In this document: one piece after another, positions 51,830 to 60,775 of the stretch
Layout: the number at the start of each line of letters is the position of its first letter
Position numbering within the stretch: the first letter of the stretch is position 1
NCBI RefSeq assembly: GCF_004343705.1
Contig: NZ_SKFH01000009.1
Span: 62,001-126,000, forward strand
Source of the DNA: Flaviaesturariibacter aridisoli
GTDB taxonomy: Bacteria; Bacteroidota; Bacteroidia; Chitinophagales; Chitinophagaceae
DNA: 64,000 nt
Direction: 5' to 3'
Notes under the pieces: model-generated
Databases searched by the model: none
The model's input: the letters and a program-made list of their open reading frames with translations, nothing else
What the model was told of the DNA's origin: nothing
Translations under genes and position numbers: made by a program

Positions 51830-53113
51830 ATGACCCTGCGCGCCCAAACGCTTCGCCTCGGCATCGTGATCGCCACCGTTGTGATCGCTACCATCATTTG
51901 CTTCCAGCTCGTTTGGCTCAACAAGATCTACCGGCTCGAGCAAAAGCAGTTCGACCATGCCATCGCCCGTGCCGTGCGCTCCCTCTACGACGACATCGGG
52001 CTCAAGATCAACGCCGATTTCAACCTGAGCCAGCTGATTGAAACTCCCGACAGCCGCACCTTTTTCATCCGCCTCGACAGCCTTCCCACGACCGACAGCC
52101 TCGGTAGCCTCGTGCGGGACGAGCTGGAGAATGAAGGCGTGTTCACCAATACCTATGTCGGATTGTACGACGGACGCCGGCGTGCCTACACCGACACCGC
52201 CTTCCTGCCCTCTCCCACCGCGCCGCGCGTCACCAGCCTGCGGCTGCCCGAGCCGGCGGGACGGCACGACTACCTGACGCTGTTTTTTCCGTTCCGCGAC
52301 CAGTACGTTCTTTCCCTGATGCATCTCTGGATCATCGCCTCCGTGGTACTGCTGATCGTACTGCTGCTGCTCGGCTTCAGCCTCTACTATTTTTACCGGC
52401 AAAAGTTTCTCAACGAAACGCAACGCGATTTTGTCAACAACTTCACGCACGAATTCAAAACACCGCTGTCGGTGATCACGCTGGCCGCAGAGGTGCTTGA
52501 GGGGCCGAACATCGCCGACAAGCCCGACAAGCTGCTGCGCTACGCCACGGTGATCAAGGAACAAACGGTGCACCTGCAGCACCAGATCGAGCGGTTGCTG
52601 CAGCATGCTCACGCCGAATCGCAGCTGCTGCACCTCAACAAGCGCCCCGTGAACCTGCACGAGCTGGTGACGCAGGCCATCGACAACCTCGAACCGTTGG
52701 CCGCGGCTAAGAACGCCGAAGTGCAATGCGCCCTCGATGCGCGCCACTTCATGCTTGAAGGCGATCCGGCCTACCTGCTCATCGTAATCACCAACCTGCT
52801 TGAAAACGGCCTCAAATACGCCGACCAACCGAAGCTACGCGTCAGCACCCGCAACGAAAACGGATCGGTGCTGCTGTCGGTGAAAGACAACGGCCGCGGT
52901 ATCGAAAAGCGCTACCTCGACCGGATCTTCCACAAATTCTACCGCGTGCCCACCGGCGATGAAGCACCGGCACGCGGGTTCGGCCTCGGGCTCGCCTTTG
53001 TGAAACGCATCGTGCAGGCCCACCACGGCCGCATCATTGTGCAAAGCATCCCCGGTGTGGGGAGCGAATTCGTGGTTAAATTGCAAACAGCCAACAACAG
53101 CCACCATGGATAA
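51830..53113 (+). CDS. Membrane sensor histidine kinase (HisKA type)
   Basis: 427 residues. TM1 about 10-30 (GIVIATVVIATIICFQLVWL), a periplasmic domain of 130 residues, TM2 about 165-185 (LWIIASVVLLIVLLLLGFSL), then the phospho-acceptor His in NNFTHEFKTPLSVITLAAE and an intact ATPase lobe: ITNLLENGLKYA (N box), VKDNGRGIEKRYL (G1), RGFGLGLAFVKRIV (G2). It overlaps the OmpR-type regulator by 8 bases. Signal unknown; the periplasmic part has no recognisable fold. Together they form a classical two-component pair. Confidence 0.94.
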   Translation: MTLRAQTLRLGIVIATVVIATIICFQLVWLNKIYRLEQKQFDHAIARAVRSLYDDIGLKINADFNLSQLIETPDSRTFFIRLDSLPTTDSLGSLVRDELENEGVFTNTYVGLYDGRRRAYTDTAFLPSPTAPRVTSLRLPEPAGRHDYLTLFFPFRDQYVLSLMHLWIIASVVLLIVLLLLGFSLYYFYRQKFLNETQRDFVNNFTHEFKTPLSVITLAAEVLEGPNIADKPDKLLRYATVIKEQTVHLQHQIERLLQHAHAESQLLHLNKRPVNLHELVTQAIDNLEPLAAAKNAEVQCALDARHFMLEGDPAYLLIVITNLLENGLKYADQPKLRVSTRNENGSVLLSVKDNGRGIEKRYLDRIFHKFYRVPTGDEAPARGFGLGLAFVKRIVQAHHGRIIVQSIPGVGSEFVVKLQTANNSHHG

Positions 53114-53795
53114 ACCCAAACGCGTGCTGCTCGCCGAAGATGACCTTCCGCTGGGCGCCCTCATCCGCGAAGAGCTCGAAGAAGACGGCTACGAAGTCCT
53201 GCATTGCCCCGACGGCAACACTGCCTGGGACCAGTTTCAGCGCCAGGCGCCCGACATCTGCCTGCTCGACGTGAATCTGCCAGGGCGTGACGGCTTTAGC
53301 CTCGCCCGGAAGATCCGGCAGCGCAACGATGTGGTTCCGATCCTGTTCCTCACCGCGAAATCGATGGAGGAAGACAAGCTCCAGGGATTCGCGCATGGTG
53401 GCGACGACTATATTACGAAGCCGTTCAGCATGAAAGAGCTTCGGAGTCGGATGCAGGTATTTCTGCGCCGCACGGGCATGCTGCTACCGCAAACACAAAC
53501 CGAGATCCGTCTCGGCAAGCTGTTGTTCCTCCCGGGTGAAAACCGGATCCTCAACGGCACGGATGAAGTGCTGCTCACCGCCAAGGAAACACAACTGCTT
53601 GAATTCTTCTGTACCAATCCGAACAAGATCCTGCGCCGGGAAGACATCCTTCTCCACGTGTGGGGAAAGAACGATTATTTCCTCGGGCGCAGCATGGACG
53701 TGTTCATCACCAAGATCCGCAAGCACCTGAAGCTCGACCCGGCGCTGGTGCTTGAAACGATCCCGCAATCCGGCTACCGCCTGCACCTGCCCTGA
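53106..53795 (+). CDS. OmpR-family response regulator
   Basis: 229 residues from the ATG at 53106. Receiver domain: RVLLAEDDLPLGALIREELE, phospho-Asp in ICLLDVNLPGRDGFSLARK, ILFLTAKSMEEDKLQGFAHG and DDYITKPFSM (Lys switch). A winged helix with GENRILNGTDEVLLTAKETQ and RSMDVFITKIRKHLKLDPAL follows. Partner of the kinase one gene upstream. It ends 2 bases from the convergent caspase-domain gene, so the two transcripts share their ends. Target genes are not evident in the window. Confidence 0.95.
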   Translation: MDKPKRVLLAEDDLPLGALIREELEEDGYEVLHCPDGNTAWDQFQRQAPDICLLDVNLPGRDGFSLARKIRQRNDVVPILFLTAKSMEEDKLQGFAHGGDDYITKPFSMKELRSRMQVFLRRTGMLLPQTQTEIRLGKLLFLPGENRILNGTDEVLLTAKETQLLEFFCTNPNKILRREDILLHVWGKNDYFLGRSMDVFITKIRKHLKLDPALVLETIPQSGYRLHLP

Positions 53796-53797
53796 AC

Positions 53798-56700
53798 TCA
53801 GTCCTGGGGCACGGGCACGAGGTCCCAGTCATAACCCGCGTTTTCATAGCGTGCCAGCGGCTGCTGGCGGCCGGCCGTCAGTTGCTGCACCAGCGGGTAC
53901 ACAAATTGTTTCAATTCACGCACCGACAGGCCGTTGTTGTAGTCCTTGTCGAGGTCGCTCGCGCTGCCGAGGGCCTGCAGGATGGCGTAAGTAAAGACGC
54001 CGTTCTGCCACTTTTCCGACTCGTAGGCAAACGCATTGCCGGCGGTGGCGGCGATGATCTCTGCACCGCTGCGGCCACTGCTTTGCGAAAAAAGCTGGCC
54101 GAACACTTCAGTACTGCTCATGCCCGCGGGCTTCGGCACCACCACGCCGCGGCTACCATCGGGCGCGCGGTGTTGCAACTGCACGCCCGCACTGACTTGC
54201 GCCAGTGTAGCCGTATCCTTGTCCACATTACCGCTGTTACAGGCGTCGATGAGCAAGAGGCGGCGCCGCGCCGGGATCCCGGTGAGCAGGCCTTCGAGCT
54301 CGCTGAAGGAGAACCCGTATTTCTGCGGGTCCGAAAAGTCCATAGGCGCCGTAGCGTAGTAGAAGTCGAGGTTCTTATCGAGCATGCCGTGGCCGGAAAA
54401 GCTGAGCACCACCCGGTCTTCCACGCCGGTGCGCAGCAACTTGCCACGCAGCGCCCGCAGCGCTTCCGGCGTTACTGATTCATCGAAGAGCGAGTCGGTC
54501 AGCACCTGGCCGCCACTGGCCCGGAGCGCCGCCAGCAGGTCGTGGCCGTCTTTTACGGCGAAACGCAGGCTGCGCGCGGTATCGGCATAGCGGTTCACTG
54601 CCACGCTGATCACCCAGGTGCGCGCCGGCAGCGGCGTTGCGGGCGCATACACCACGCGGCGGAATGCCGGCAGGCTGCTGGTTCCCGCGTTGTCGGTGGC
54701 CACCAGCACCAACTGGTTCTCACCCGATACCAGCGGCAACTTCAGGGCCCCGTCCCACTTCGCCAATGGCTGTAGAAATACGGTATCCCATACCGGCACC
54801 TGGTTGGCATAAAGCTGCATGCGCTTGAGGGGCTGCGCCCCTGCCTGAACGTTCCAGCTAATTCCGAGCACCCCCTGGGCCGTGCGGCTACCTGCGTCGG
54901 TCCGGAGGGTGAGTGCGGGCGCGCCGGCGGTGGCGGTGCGCAGGGCGGCGGCGGCTTTCTTTTCCACGGCGCCGCGATACAGGCGCAGCAGCGTCGCCAC
55001 GTCCTTATTGCTTGTATCGGCGAGTTCGGCCAGCACCCGGTCGGGGCGGTTCAGTTCCGCATCCAGCCATTGCGCCGGGATGCCGCGACCGCCGCGCAAC
55101 AAGCCGATCTGCGGCACGGCGCCCGGTGTGGCGTAATAGTAACCGGAAGCCGCCTGGAGCACGAAATTCTGGTCGTCGGTGATCAGGAGGCGGAAACGTT
55201 GTTGCTCGTCGGTGAGCGACCAGCATTCGTACAGACCGCTGGCCGCGCTGCCAATAACGACCGCTTTTTCGGCCGGCAATACCTGGATGAAATCAACACG
55301 CCCGTTCAGGTCGGAGCGAAAACGGCGGGCGGGCGCATCGTTATAAATGGTGGCACCGGTATCGAGCGCAATGCCGCCGGCATTAACGTGTACCCAATAG
55401 CCCCTTTCCGGGAGGAAAAATCGGATCGTACTGTCACGGCGCAGTACCGAGGTCAACGGCGCAGGGCTGACAGTAGCAGTCTGCAGGCGGAGGCGATCGA
55501 ACCGTATTTCTACAATCCCTTTACCGCCGGCGGTGCGGTTGACGCGGAAGGTCCGTGTACCGGGGTCGTAGCCTGCCGAGTCGGCAATCAGGCCTCCGGT
55601 GGGCTTGCGCAGCGGCAGCAGCGTATAGCGGTCCAGCCACTGGCTGTTCGCCAGCAGCAATCCCGCGTCTTCGAGCAGGAATGGTGCATCACCCGGCAAC
55701 GACGCGTATTCCCCCGGCGGCTTGCGCTGAACGGATTTACGGATACGCAGGTCGTATTCCACCAATCCTGAAAGCGTGCTCAGGGTGACCACGTTTCCTT
55801 CGTCGGAAAGCTCGAAACCGTATACCTGTTTGTCTTTATCCAACGGCACGAAGCCATAGGTCGGGAACAGGCTGCGCATTTCGACAGGCGCGAAATAGAC
55901 CGAGCGTCCCGGTGCACGCAGGTTGGCGAGCAGGTACCCGCTTACGTCGTTGTAGCGGAAGGTGCAGAGCAAGCTTCCCTGCCCGGGGCTCCCCTTTTGC
56001 TCGGAAGCGTGGAAGATCTCTTCCTTCAGCACCGCCGGCGGCAGCGACCAGCGGGCGGCATAGGCCAGCACCTGCCGTGTCAGCTGGGCGGAGGGTTGTC
56101 GCCACTCCGCTTCGGTAAGATGAAAGGCGACGGCGGCCACGCATTCCACTTTCGAGACCGGCCGCTCTTTTGCGTCGCCCCAGGAGCCACGCTCAAACGG
56201 GAATTCTTTGCCAAGGCGGACTACGTGGGTGAGTTTCCAGAAAGGCTTTTGCTGCCAGAGGGCCATGTAGTAAGACGAGTCGGATTGAAACACGCCGCTC
56301 AGCAGCTGCGTTACCGGGTTCCACTGCAGGCTTTTGAGATCGATGACACCCTGGTACAGGCTGCTGCCGGTTCCGAGCGCGGCGTGCTTTAAGGGCAGCG
56401 CGGCTACGGGACGGTCCCAGTCGCCCACGCGCAGCACTTCGGCCTGCTGGCCGCTGTAGCGCAGCACGTACGGTTGGCCGTCAAGCGCCAAAAAACGTTG
56501 CCCATAGTCATCTGTTTTTTTCCGGTACACAACCAGTTGGGCGTCAAGGTCGATCACCTGCCACTCGGCCTGGTTGTATTCGATCAGGTAGGGAGTGCCC
56601 TTCAGGCGCAGGCGCGTATCGGCCTGGAAAGGAAGCTGCACCTGGATCTCGCGGTTCTCCGCAACGGCCGCCGGCAAGTGCGTTTGCAGGGTCAACCGGT

Positions 56701-57766
56701 TGCTGTCCACCAGCAGCGTGCGTAGTGTATCCTGAAGGAAAAAAGCAGTTTGTGGCAGGGCGGCGCGCAGGTCGGCGTGATGCACTACCCGTCCGTCGGC
56801 ATGGAGCACCCACAGTTCGTTCTCGGCAAAATGTTGCGCTTCGCCGATCACCAGCAGGCGCCCGCCCGCGGCCTGCATCCGCAGGCTTTTGCTTCGGTGC
56901 AACGGTTGGTAAAAAACGAGCCCGAACCCGTCCGGGCGGTAGCGGTAAATGCTTCCTTCGGTTTGAAGTAACAGGTCTGTGCCCGCCTGTACGGATATCT
57001 GTTCGATGCTTTCGTTGCGCAGCAGGCTTTCGGCGCCGAGTGCCTTGAGCCTGGCGGTAGCGAAATCAACCTGGAACAGGTCGAAGATCGTTTGGTACTT
57101 CACCGGCTGCGCACCTTTCAGCAACAGCGGCGTGCCTTTCCAGAAGCCCGCGAAACGCAGGTAAGTTGCATCCACGGGCAACAGCTCCACGCGGCCGCTT
57201 TCGAGGTTGATGCGCGCCAGCTGGTACCGGTAGGTCTTGGCCTCGGAAAGGATTGAGTTGAGCTCCGACTCATACGCGGCACCTGTTTGCGGAAGGCTGT
57301 AGAGCACGGCCAGGGCCGTCGTTCCGGCGCTGTCGATCACCCAGTTGAGCAATTTGTACCGAAGCCCGCTCGCCGAATCGGCCAGGGGCAGCGATAGGCG
57401 GCGCCGCTCCGCCCCGGCACTATCGAGCAGGAGCAGCCCGGGTGCTCCGTAGTCCCCCGCGTTGTTTCCGTACAACAGGAGGCGCCGTCCGTCGGCACTC
57501 CAGGCGCCATTTTCCCAGCTTCCGCCCAGCACAATGCTATCGGGCGCCGCCAGGCGGCGCAGGTTGTAGAAATACAGGCGGGTCTCCGAAAAATCGTTGC
57601 GGAGAAACGCGAGGCGCCCGGCGGCGGGTGCCAGAAGCCTGCTTACGTTGAACGCACGGGAGTCGATGCCTGCCGGCAACGGCACCGATTGCTGCGCACA
57701 GGAAACCACGCCTGCAGCAGTGGCCACGGCGAAAAGCAGGGAGCGGAGCAGCGGGCGGAAGATCAT
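53798..57766 (-). CDS. Very large lipoprotein with propeller-like region and C-terminal caspase domain
   Basis: 1322 residues. Lipoprotein signal with Cys23 (LFAVATAAGVVSCAQQSVPL), about 900 residues of repeated beta-strand sequence with WD/propeller-like spacing, a linker with an Ig-like module (about 960-1050), then a C14 caspase domain from about 1050: WVISVAVNRYADTARSLRFA, the catalytic His1126 in LSFSGHGMLD and Cys1176 in LLIDACNSGN. Both catalytic residues are intact. Anchored outside the cytoplasm, it would be an unusual place for a caspase-like protease. Substrate and role are unknown. Convergent with the two-component regulator, 2 bases apart. Confidence 0.85.
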   Translation of the reverse strand: MIFRPLLRSLLFAVATAAGVVSCAQQSVPLPAGIDSRAFNVSRLLAPAAGRLAFLRNDFSETRLYFYNLRRLAAPDSIVLGGSWENGAWSADGRRLLLYGNNAGDYGAPGLLLLDSAGAERRRLSLPLADSASGLRYKLLNWVIDSAGTTALAVLYSLPQTGAAYESELNSILSEAKTYRYQLARINLESGRVELLPVDATYLRFAGFWKGTPLLLKGAQPVKYQTIFDLFQVDFATARLKALGAESLLRNESIEQISVQAGTDLLLQTEGSIYRYRPDGFGLVFYQPLHRSKSLRMQAAGGRLLVIGEAQHFAENELWVLHADGRVVHHADLRAALPQTAFFLQDTLRTLLVDSNRLTLQTHLPAAVAENREIQVQLPFQADTRLRLKGTPYLIEYNQAEWQVIDLDAQLVVYRKKTDDYGQRFLALDGQPYVLRYSGQQAEVLRVGDWDRPVAALPLKHAALGTGSSLYQGVIDLKSLQWNPVTQLLSGVFQSDSSYYMALWQQKPFWKLTHVVRLGKEFPFERGSWGDAKERPVSKVECVAAVAFHLTEAEWRQPSAQLTRQVLAYAARWSLPPAVLKEEIFHASEQKGSPGQGSLLCTFRYNDVSGYLLANLRAPGRSVYFAPVEMRSLFPTYGFVPLDKDKQVYGFELSDEGNVVTLSTLSGLVEYDLRIRKSVQRKPPGEYASLPGDAPFLLEDAGLLLANSQWLDRYTLLPLRKPTGGLIADSAGYDPGTRTFRVNRTAGGKGIVEIRFDRLRLQTATVSPAPLTSVLRRDSTIRFFLPERGYWVHVNAGGIALDTGATIYNDAPARRFRSDLNGRVDFIQVLPAEKAVVIGSAASGLYECWSLTDEQQRFRLLITDDQNFVLQAASGYYYATPGAVPQIGLLRGGRGIPAQWLDAELNRPDRVLAELADTSNKDVATLLRLYRGAVEKKAAAALRTATAGAPALTLRTDAGSRTAQGVLGISWNVQAGAQPLKRMQLYANQVPVWDTVFLQPLAKWDGALKLPLVSGENQLVLVATDNAGTSSLPAFRRVVYAPATPLPARTWVISVAVNRYADTARSLRFAVKDGHDLLAALRASGGQVLTDSLFDESVTPEALRALRGKLLRTGVEDRVVLSFSGHGMLDKNLDFYYATAPMDFSDPQKYGFSFSELEGLLTGIPARRRLLLIDACNSGNVDKDTATLAQVSAGVQLQHRAPDGSRGVVVPKPAGMSSTEVFGQLFSQSSGRSGAEIIAATAGNAFAYESEKWQNGVFTYAILQALGSASDLDKDYNNGLSVRELKQFVYPLVQQLTAGRQQPLARYENAGYDWDLVPVPQD

Positions 57767-57826
57767 GAAACAAAGCTAAGCCCCCCGGCGCCAGCCCGGC
57801 AATACCCAATTCCGGGTAGTAGGGAG

Positions 57827-57857
57827 TAAAAAAAATGCGGCTCCAAAAGGGAGCCGC
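57827..57857 (-). terminator. Rho-independent terminator (minus strand)
   Basis: Stem GCGGCTCC (57837-57844) and GGAGCCGC (57850-57857), then eight T on the minus strand. It lies upstream of the caspase-domain gene and would stop transcription arriving from 57860-58400. Confidence 0.85.
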
Positions 57858-58100
57858 GGTGTTAGGATAGGTTAGCAACTATTCGCCAGGTAGCGAATCA
57901 ATAAGGTTGAAGAAAGCGGCCGACCTCACACACACCTTTTCACTTAAACACTCATGCGGCCTGCTTGCTTCGTGTATATTAATCGAAGGATTGTGCCAGT
58001 TTTTTATGGAACAAACGGCTGTGCAGTTAGTGTTTCCGGGTTTTCCCGATTTGCCCGTCTCAATCCTCAAACCTGCCTGCGCCCACCGCCCGGAGGTACG

Positions 58101-58126
58101 AAAAAGCGCCCGCAAGTGGGGCGCCC
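58101..58126 (-). terminator. Rho-independent terminator after the 78-residue protein gene
   Basis: Stem GCGCCC (58106-58111) and GGGCGC (58119-58124) with five T on the minus strand, 24 bases after the stop at 58150. Confidence 0.75.
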
Positions 58127-58149
58127 AGTAGAATTACAACCACAATTGG

Positions 58150-58386
58150 TCAGGCCAGCAGCGCGAAAATGTCCACACCGGCAAGATACGGGTCCAGGTG
58201 GGCGGTGTCGCGGAAGGTGGCGACGCGCAGTACCACGTTGAAATGGCTGTGGTGCGTTACTTCGATGTAGTGATCCTCCAGCTGGTAGAGGCTCAGGGTG
58301 TGGAAGCCCTCGGTGCGCTGCGCGAGCAGCACGCCCTTTTCCCAGATGGGAAGGATAGGGCTGCAAGAGGAAAAGGGGCTTTTCAT
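58150..58386 (-). CDS. Small protein of unknown function (Chitinophagaceae-type)
   Basis: 78 residues from the ATG at 58386. Patterns MKSPFSSCSPILPIWEKGVL and FHTLSLYQLEDHYIEVTHHS, ending VDIFALLA, resemble a small family I recall in genomes of this order, often in several copies per genome. It has no signal, no membrane segment and no known role. An upstream in-frame extension has an unlikely start. It is followed by a terminator at 58101-58126, which supports an independent transcript. Confidence 0.65.
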   Translation of the reverse strand: MKSPFSSCSPILPIWEKGVLLAQRTEGFHTLSLYQLEDHYIEVTHHSHFNVVLRVATFRDTAHLDPYLAGVDIFALLA

Positions 58387-58604
58387 ATCGGATTGTTTCC
58401 ATAAAGTTCCTACTCCTTTCGATGCAAAAAAAATCAAAATAGGCCGGTTTCGGCTTTTCTACGGCAAGAGGCCCCGGGGTATCGCCCACCACCCAGGAGA
58501 CGCCAACCGGTCCGTCACCTAAAAGCCGCAGTTCATGCAGGCATTGCGGCCCCCGGCCCGCCCGGGGCGTGCTGTTCGACGGAAACGCAATAACTTGGGC
58601 CCTG

Positions 58605-59684
58605 ATGAGCTGGCGTTTGTTCCATATGCCTCGCTATACCGGCCGCGACGGCACCGTACTGCTGAGCAGCATGCTCCCGCTGACGGTGATGCTGAACCTT
58701 TTTTTGTACGGGAAGCGCTATTGGACCGAGCCCGCCCTTTGCGCCGGCACCACGCTAAGCACCTTTGCCGTACTGGGCGGCGCCTACCTGCTCTTTACCC
58801 AGATCGGCGTACTGCTCGTGGAGCGCTTCCCCGGCCCCGGCCAGATGTACCGCCGCATGTCGCTGGCCCTCTCCCTGTTCCTGCTCACCGATTTCGTGGT
58901 GCTTTCGCTGATGCTGCGCGGTTACGACTATGTGAACTATTTCGGCTACCACTTCCAGGAGGGCGACTTTGTGCTGGTGTACTGCTTCTGCGCAATCCTG
59001 ACGGTCTTTCTCACCTTTCTCAACGAGGGCATGGCGCGCTTCGGGCGGTACAAGGCCACGCTTGCAGAAACCGAGCAGTTGCGCCACGCCTACCTGCAAA
59101 GCCAGCTGCTGGGCCTCAAAAGCCAGGTCAACCCGCACTTCCTGTTCAACAGCCTCAACACCCTCTCTTCGCTGATCCCGGAAGATGCCGAGGCCGCCGA
59201 AGCGTTCCTCGACGAGCTGTGCAAAGTGTATCGCTACCTGCTGCGCAACAACGACGACTACCTGGTGCCGCTCCTCCGCGAACTTTCCTTCCTCCGCTCC
59301 TATGCCTACCTGTTGCAGGAGCGCTACGGGCCGGCCTTCCGCCTCGAAACGGAAGCCGCAGAGAACGAGCAGGAATTGCTGCTGCCGCCGATGACGCTGC
59401 AGTTCATCTTCGAAGACATCCTGGAGCAGAATAGCTTCTCGCGCGACGAGCCCCTGCGCATCCACGTAAGCGCTGCCAACGGCCGACTACTGGTGCGCCA
59501 CAACAAGCAGGACCGCTTCCAGAGCGAACGCGCCCTCGCCGGCGAAGCCGTGCTCGAAAACCTGCGCTCCAAGTTCCAGCTGCTCGTGGGCCAGGAGCTC
59601 CACATCGCCGAAGAAGGGCGCGTACGCACCATCACCGTTCCCCTCATTCACGAAGAAAACCACGCATGGACAAGCAAAGCGTAA
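58605..59684 (+). CDS. LytS-type sensor protein with degenerate ATP-binding site
   Basis: 359 residues from the ATG at 58605 (a GTG 12 codons earlier is possible). Four membrane helices (TVMLNLFLYGKRYW, LALSLFLLTDFVVLSLML, FVLVYCFCAILTVFLTF) precede the His_kinase domain with QVNPHFLFNSLNTLSSLIPE; the phospho-acceptor His178 is intact. The ATP lobe is altered: where its neighbour has VENAVKHN at 269-276, this protein has FEDILEQN, and the glycine loop (IGLKNI next door) reads AVLENL. It overlaps the next kinase by 19 bases. It may be a pseudokinase that dimerises with its neighbour or senses without phosphorylating. Confidence 0.85.
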   Translation: MSWRLFHMPRYTGRDGTVLLSSMLPLTVMLNLFLYGKRYWTEPALCAGTTLSTFAVLGGAYLLFTQIGVLLVERFPGPGQMYRRMSLALSLFLLTDFVVLSLMLRGYDYVNYFGYHFQEGDFVLVYCFCAILTVFLTFLNEGMARFGRYKATLAETEQLRHAYLQSQLLGLKSQVNPHFLFNSLNTLSSLIPEDAEAAEAFLDELCKVYRYLLRNNDDYLVPLLRELSFLRSYAYLLQERYGPAFRLETEAAENEQELLLPPMTLQFIFEDILEQNSFSRDEPLRIHVSAANGRLLVRHNKQDRFQSERALAGEAVLENLRSKFQLLVGQELHIAEEGRVRTITVPLIHEENHAWTSKA

Positions 59685-60775
59685 ACTGGATGAAGCCCCT
59701 GCGCTCGGAATGGCTGTCGTTTCTGATCGCCATGCCCTTCCTATCCATTTTGCTCAACAACCTGCTGTTCAACATACGCCTTTTCACCGACCGCGACATC
59801 TGGCTGTTCGGCCTGCCCACGGTGTTTCTTATCGGCCTGGCCACCTGGTACGTACAAATACTGGTCATGCACTGGCTGCGCATCCGCCTGCCGCATGTGG
59901 GTCAGACATCTCGGCGGCTCACCTTGCTGGCGCTTGCCCATATAAGCGTTACCGTGGCCAGCTACACCCTCATCTTCTACGGCTTCGACGCCATCCGCTT
60001 CCTGGGCTATCGCCTCGAGACGGGCAAATATCATTTCGCCCTGCTGGTAGGCCTCGCCGTGTCCATGCTCGCCACCGCCCTCTGGGAAGCCGACCACTTT
60101 TTTGTGAAACTCAAATACAGCCTGGACGAAAAAAAGCGCCTGCAGCAATTGACCGTGCAGCAGGAATTCAATACACTGAAAAGCCAGGTAAACCCGCACT
60201 TCCTGTTCAACTGTTTCAATACGCTGTCGTCGCTGATCTCCGAGGACAGCCGCCAGGCGGAGGCCTTTCTCAACGAGCTGAGCCAGGTGTACCGCTACCT
60301 GCTGCGCAACAACCAGGACGGTCTCAGCACGGTGAAGACCGAGATGCGCTTCATCGAATCGTACTTCCGCCTGCTGCAAACGCGCCACGGCGACTCGATC
60401 CAGCTGCGGGTCGAGGTAGACCGCAAATACGAGCCCTACCTCCTGCCCTCGCTAAGCCTGCAATTGCTGGTGGAAAATGCCGTCAAGCACAACATCCTGT
60501 GCCGCGAGCAACCGCTGGTGATCGACATCTTCACCACCGCCGGCAACAAGCTCGTGGTAAGTAACAACCTGCAGCGCCGCAACGCGCAGCCCTTCTCCAA
60601 CAAGATCGGACTCAAGAACATCGAGCACAAATACAGCCTGCTCGACGCACCGGGCTTCCACATCCTGCAGGACGAAAAGAATTTCTGCGTTGTGCTTCCG
60701 CTGATCTGGAGCAAAAACGTAAAGCCTACCTTTATCTCGCCAACAACTGCAACCACACAAAACGAAAGCTTATGA
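59666..60775 (+). CDS. LytS-type sensor histidine kinase (intact)
   Basis: 369 residues. Membrane helices at about 15-35, 47-68, 85-105 and 122-140, then the His_kinase domain: QVNPHFLFNCFNTLSSLISE (His178), the N box VENAVKHN at 269-276 and the glycine loop NKIGLKNIEHKYSLL, all intact. It should phosphorylate the LytTR regulator whose ATG overlaps its stop (ATGA). The N-terminal cytoplasmic start and the 19-base overlap with the preceding gene show co-translation. The signal is unknown. Confidence 0.92.
   Translation: MDKQSVNWMKPLRSEWLSFLIAMPFLSILLNNLLFNIRLFTDRDIWLFGLPTVFLIGLATWYVQILVMHWLRIRLPHVGQTSRRLTLLALAHISVTVASYTLIFYGFDAIRFLGYRLETGKYHFALLVGLAVSMLATALWEADHFFVKLKYSLDEKKRLQQLTVQQEFNTLKSQVNPHFLFNCFNTLSSLISEDSRQAEAFLNELSQVYRYLLRNNQDGLSTVKTEMRFIESYFRLLQTRHGDSIQLRVEVDRKYEPYLLPSLSLQLLVENAVKHNILCREQPLVIDIFTTAGNKLVVSNNLQRRNAQPFSNKIGLKNIEHKYSLLDAPGFHILQDEKNFCVVLPLIWSKNVKPTFISPTTATTQNESL

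Larger units (their letters stand above)
57767..58149. other. 383-base stretch with hairpins and no assured gene
   Basis: No reliable gene. It contains two T-tailed hairpins read on the minus strand (57827-57857 and 58101-58126) and a small perfect stem ATTCGC/GCGAAT at 57881-57898. A 25-codon-scale minus frame ends at 57879 and might be a tiny peptide between the two hairpins, but it has no ATG start, so it is not called. Confidence 0.5.

Noticed and set aside
57879-58115. 78-codon minus-strand frame between two hairpins
   Set aside because: No ATG start near a plausible N-terminus, irregular composition; kept only as an observation about a possible tiny transcript.
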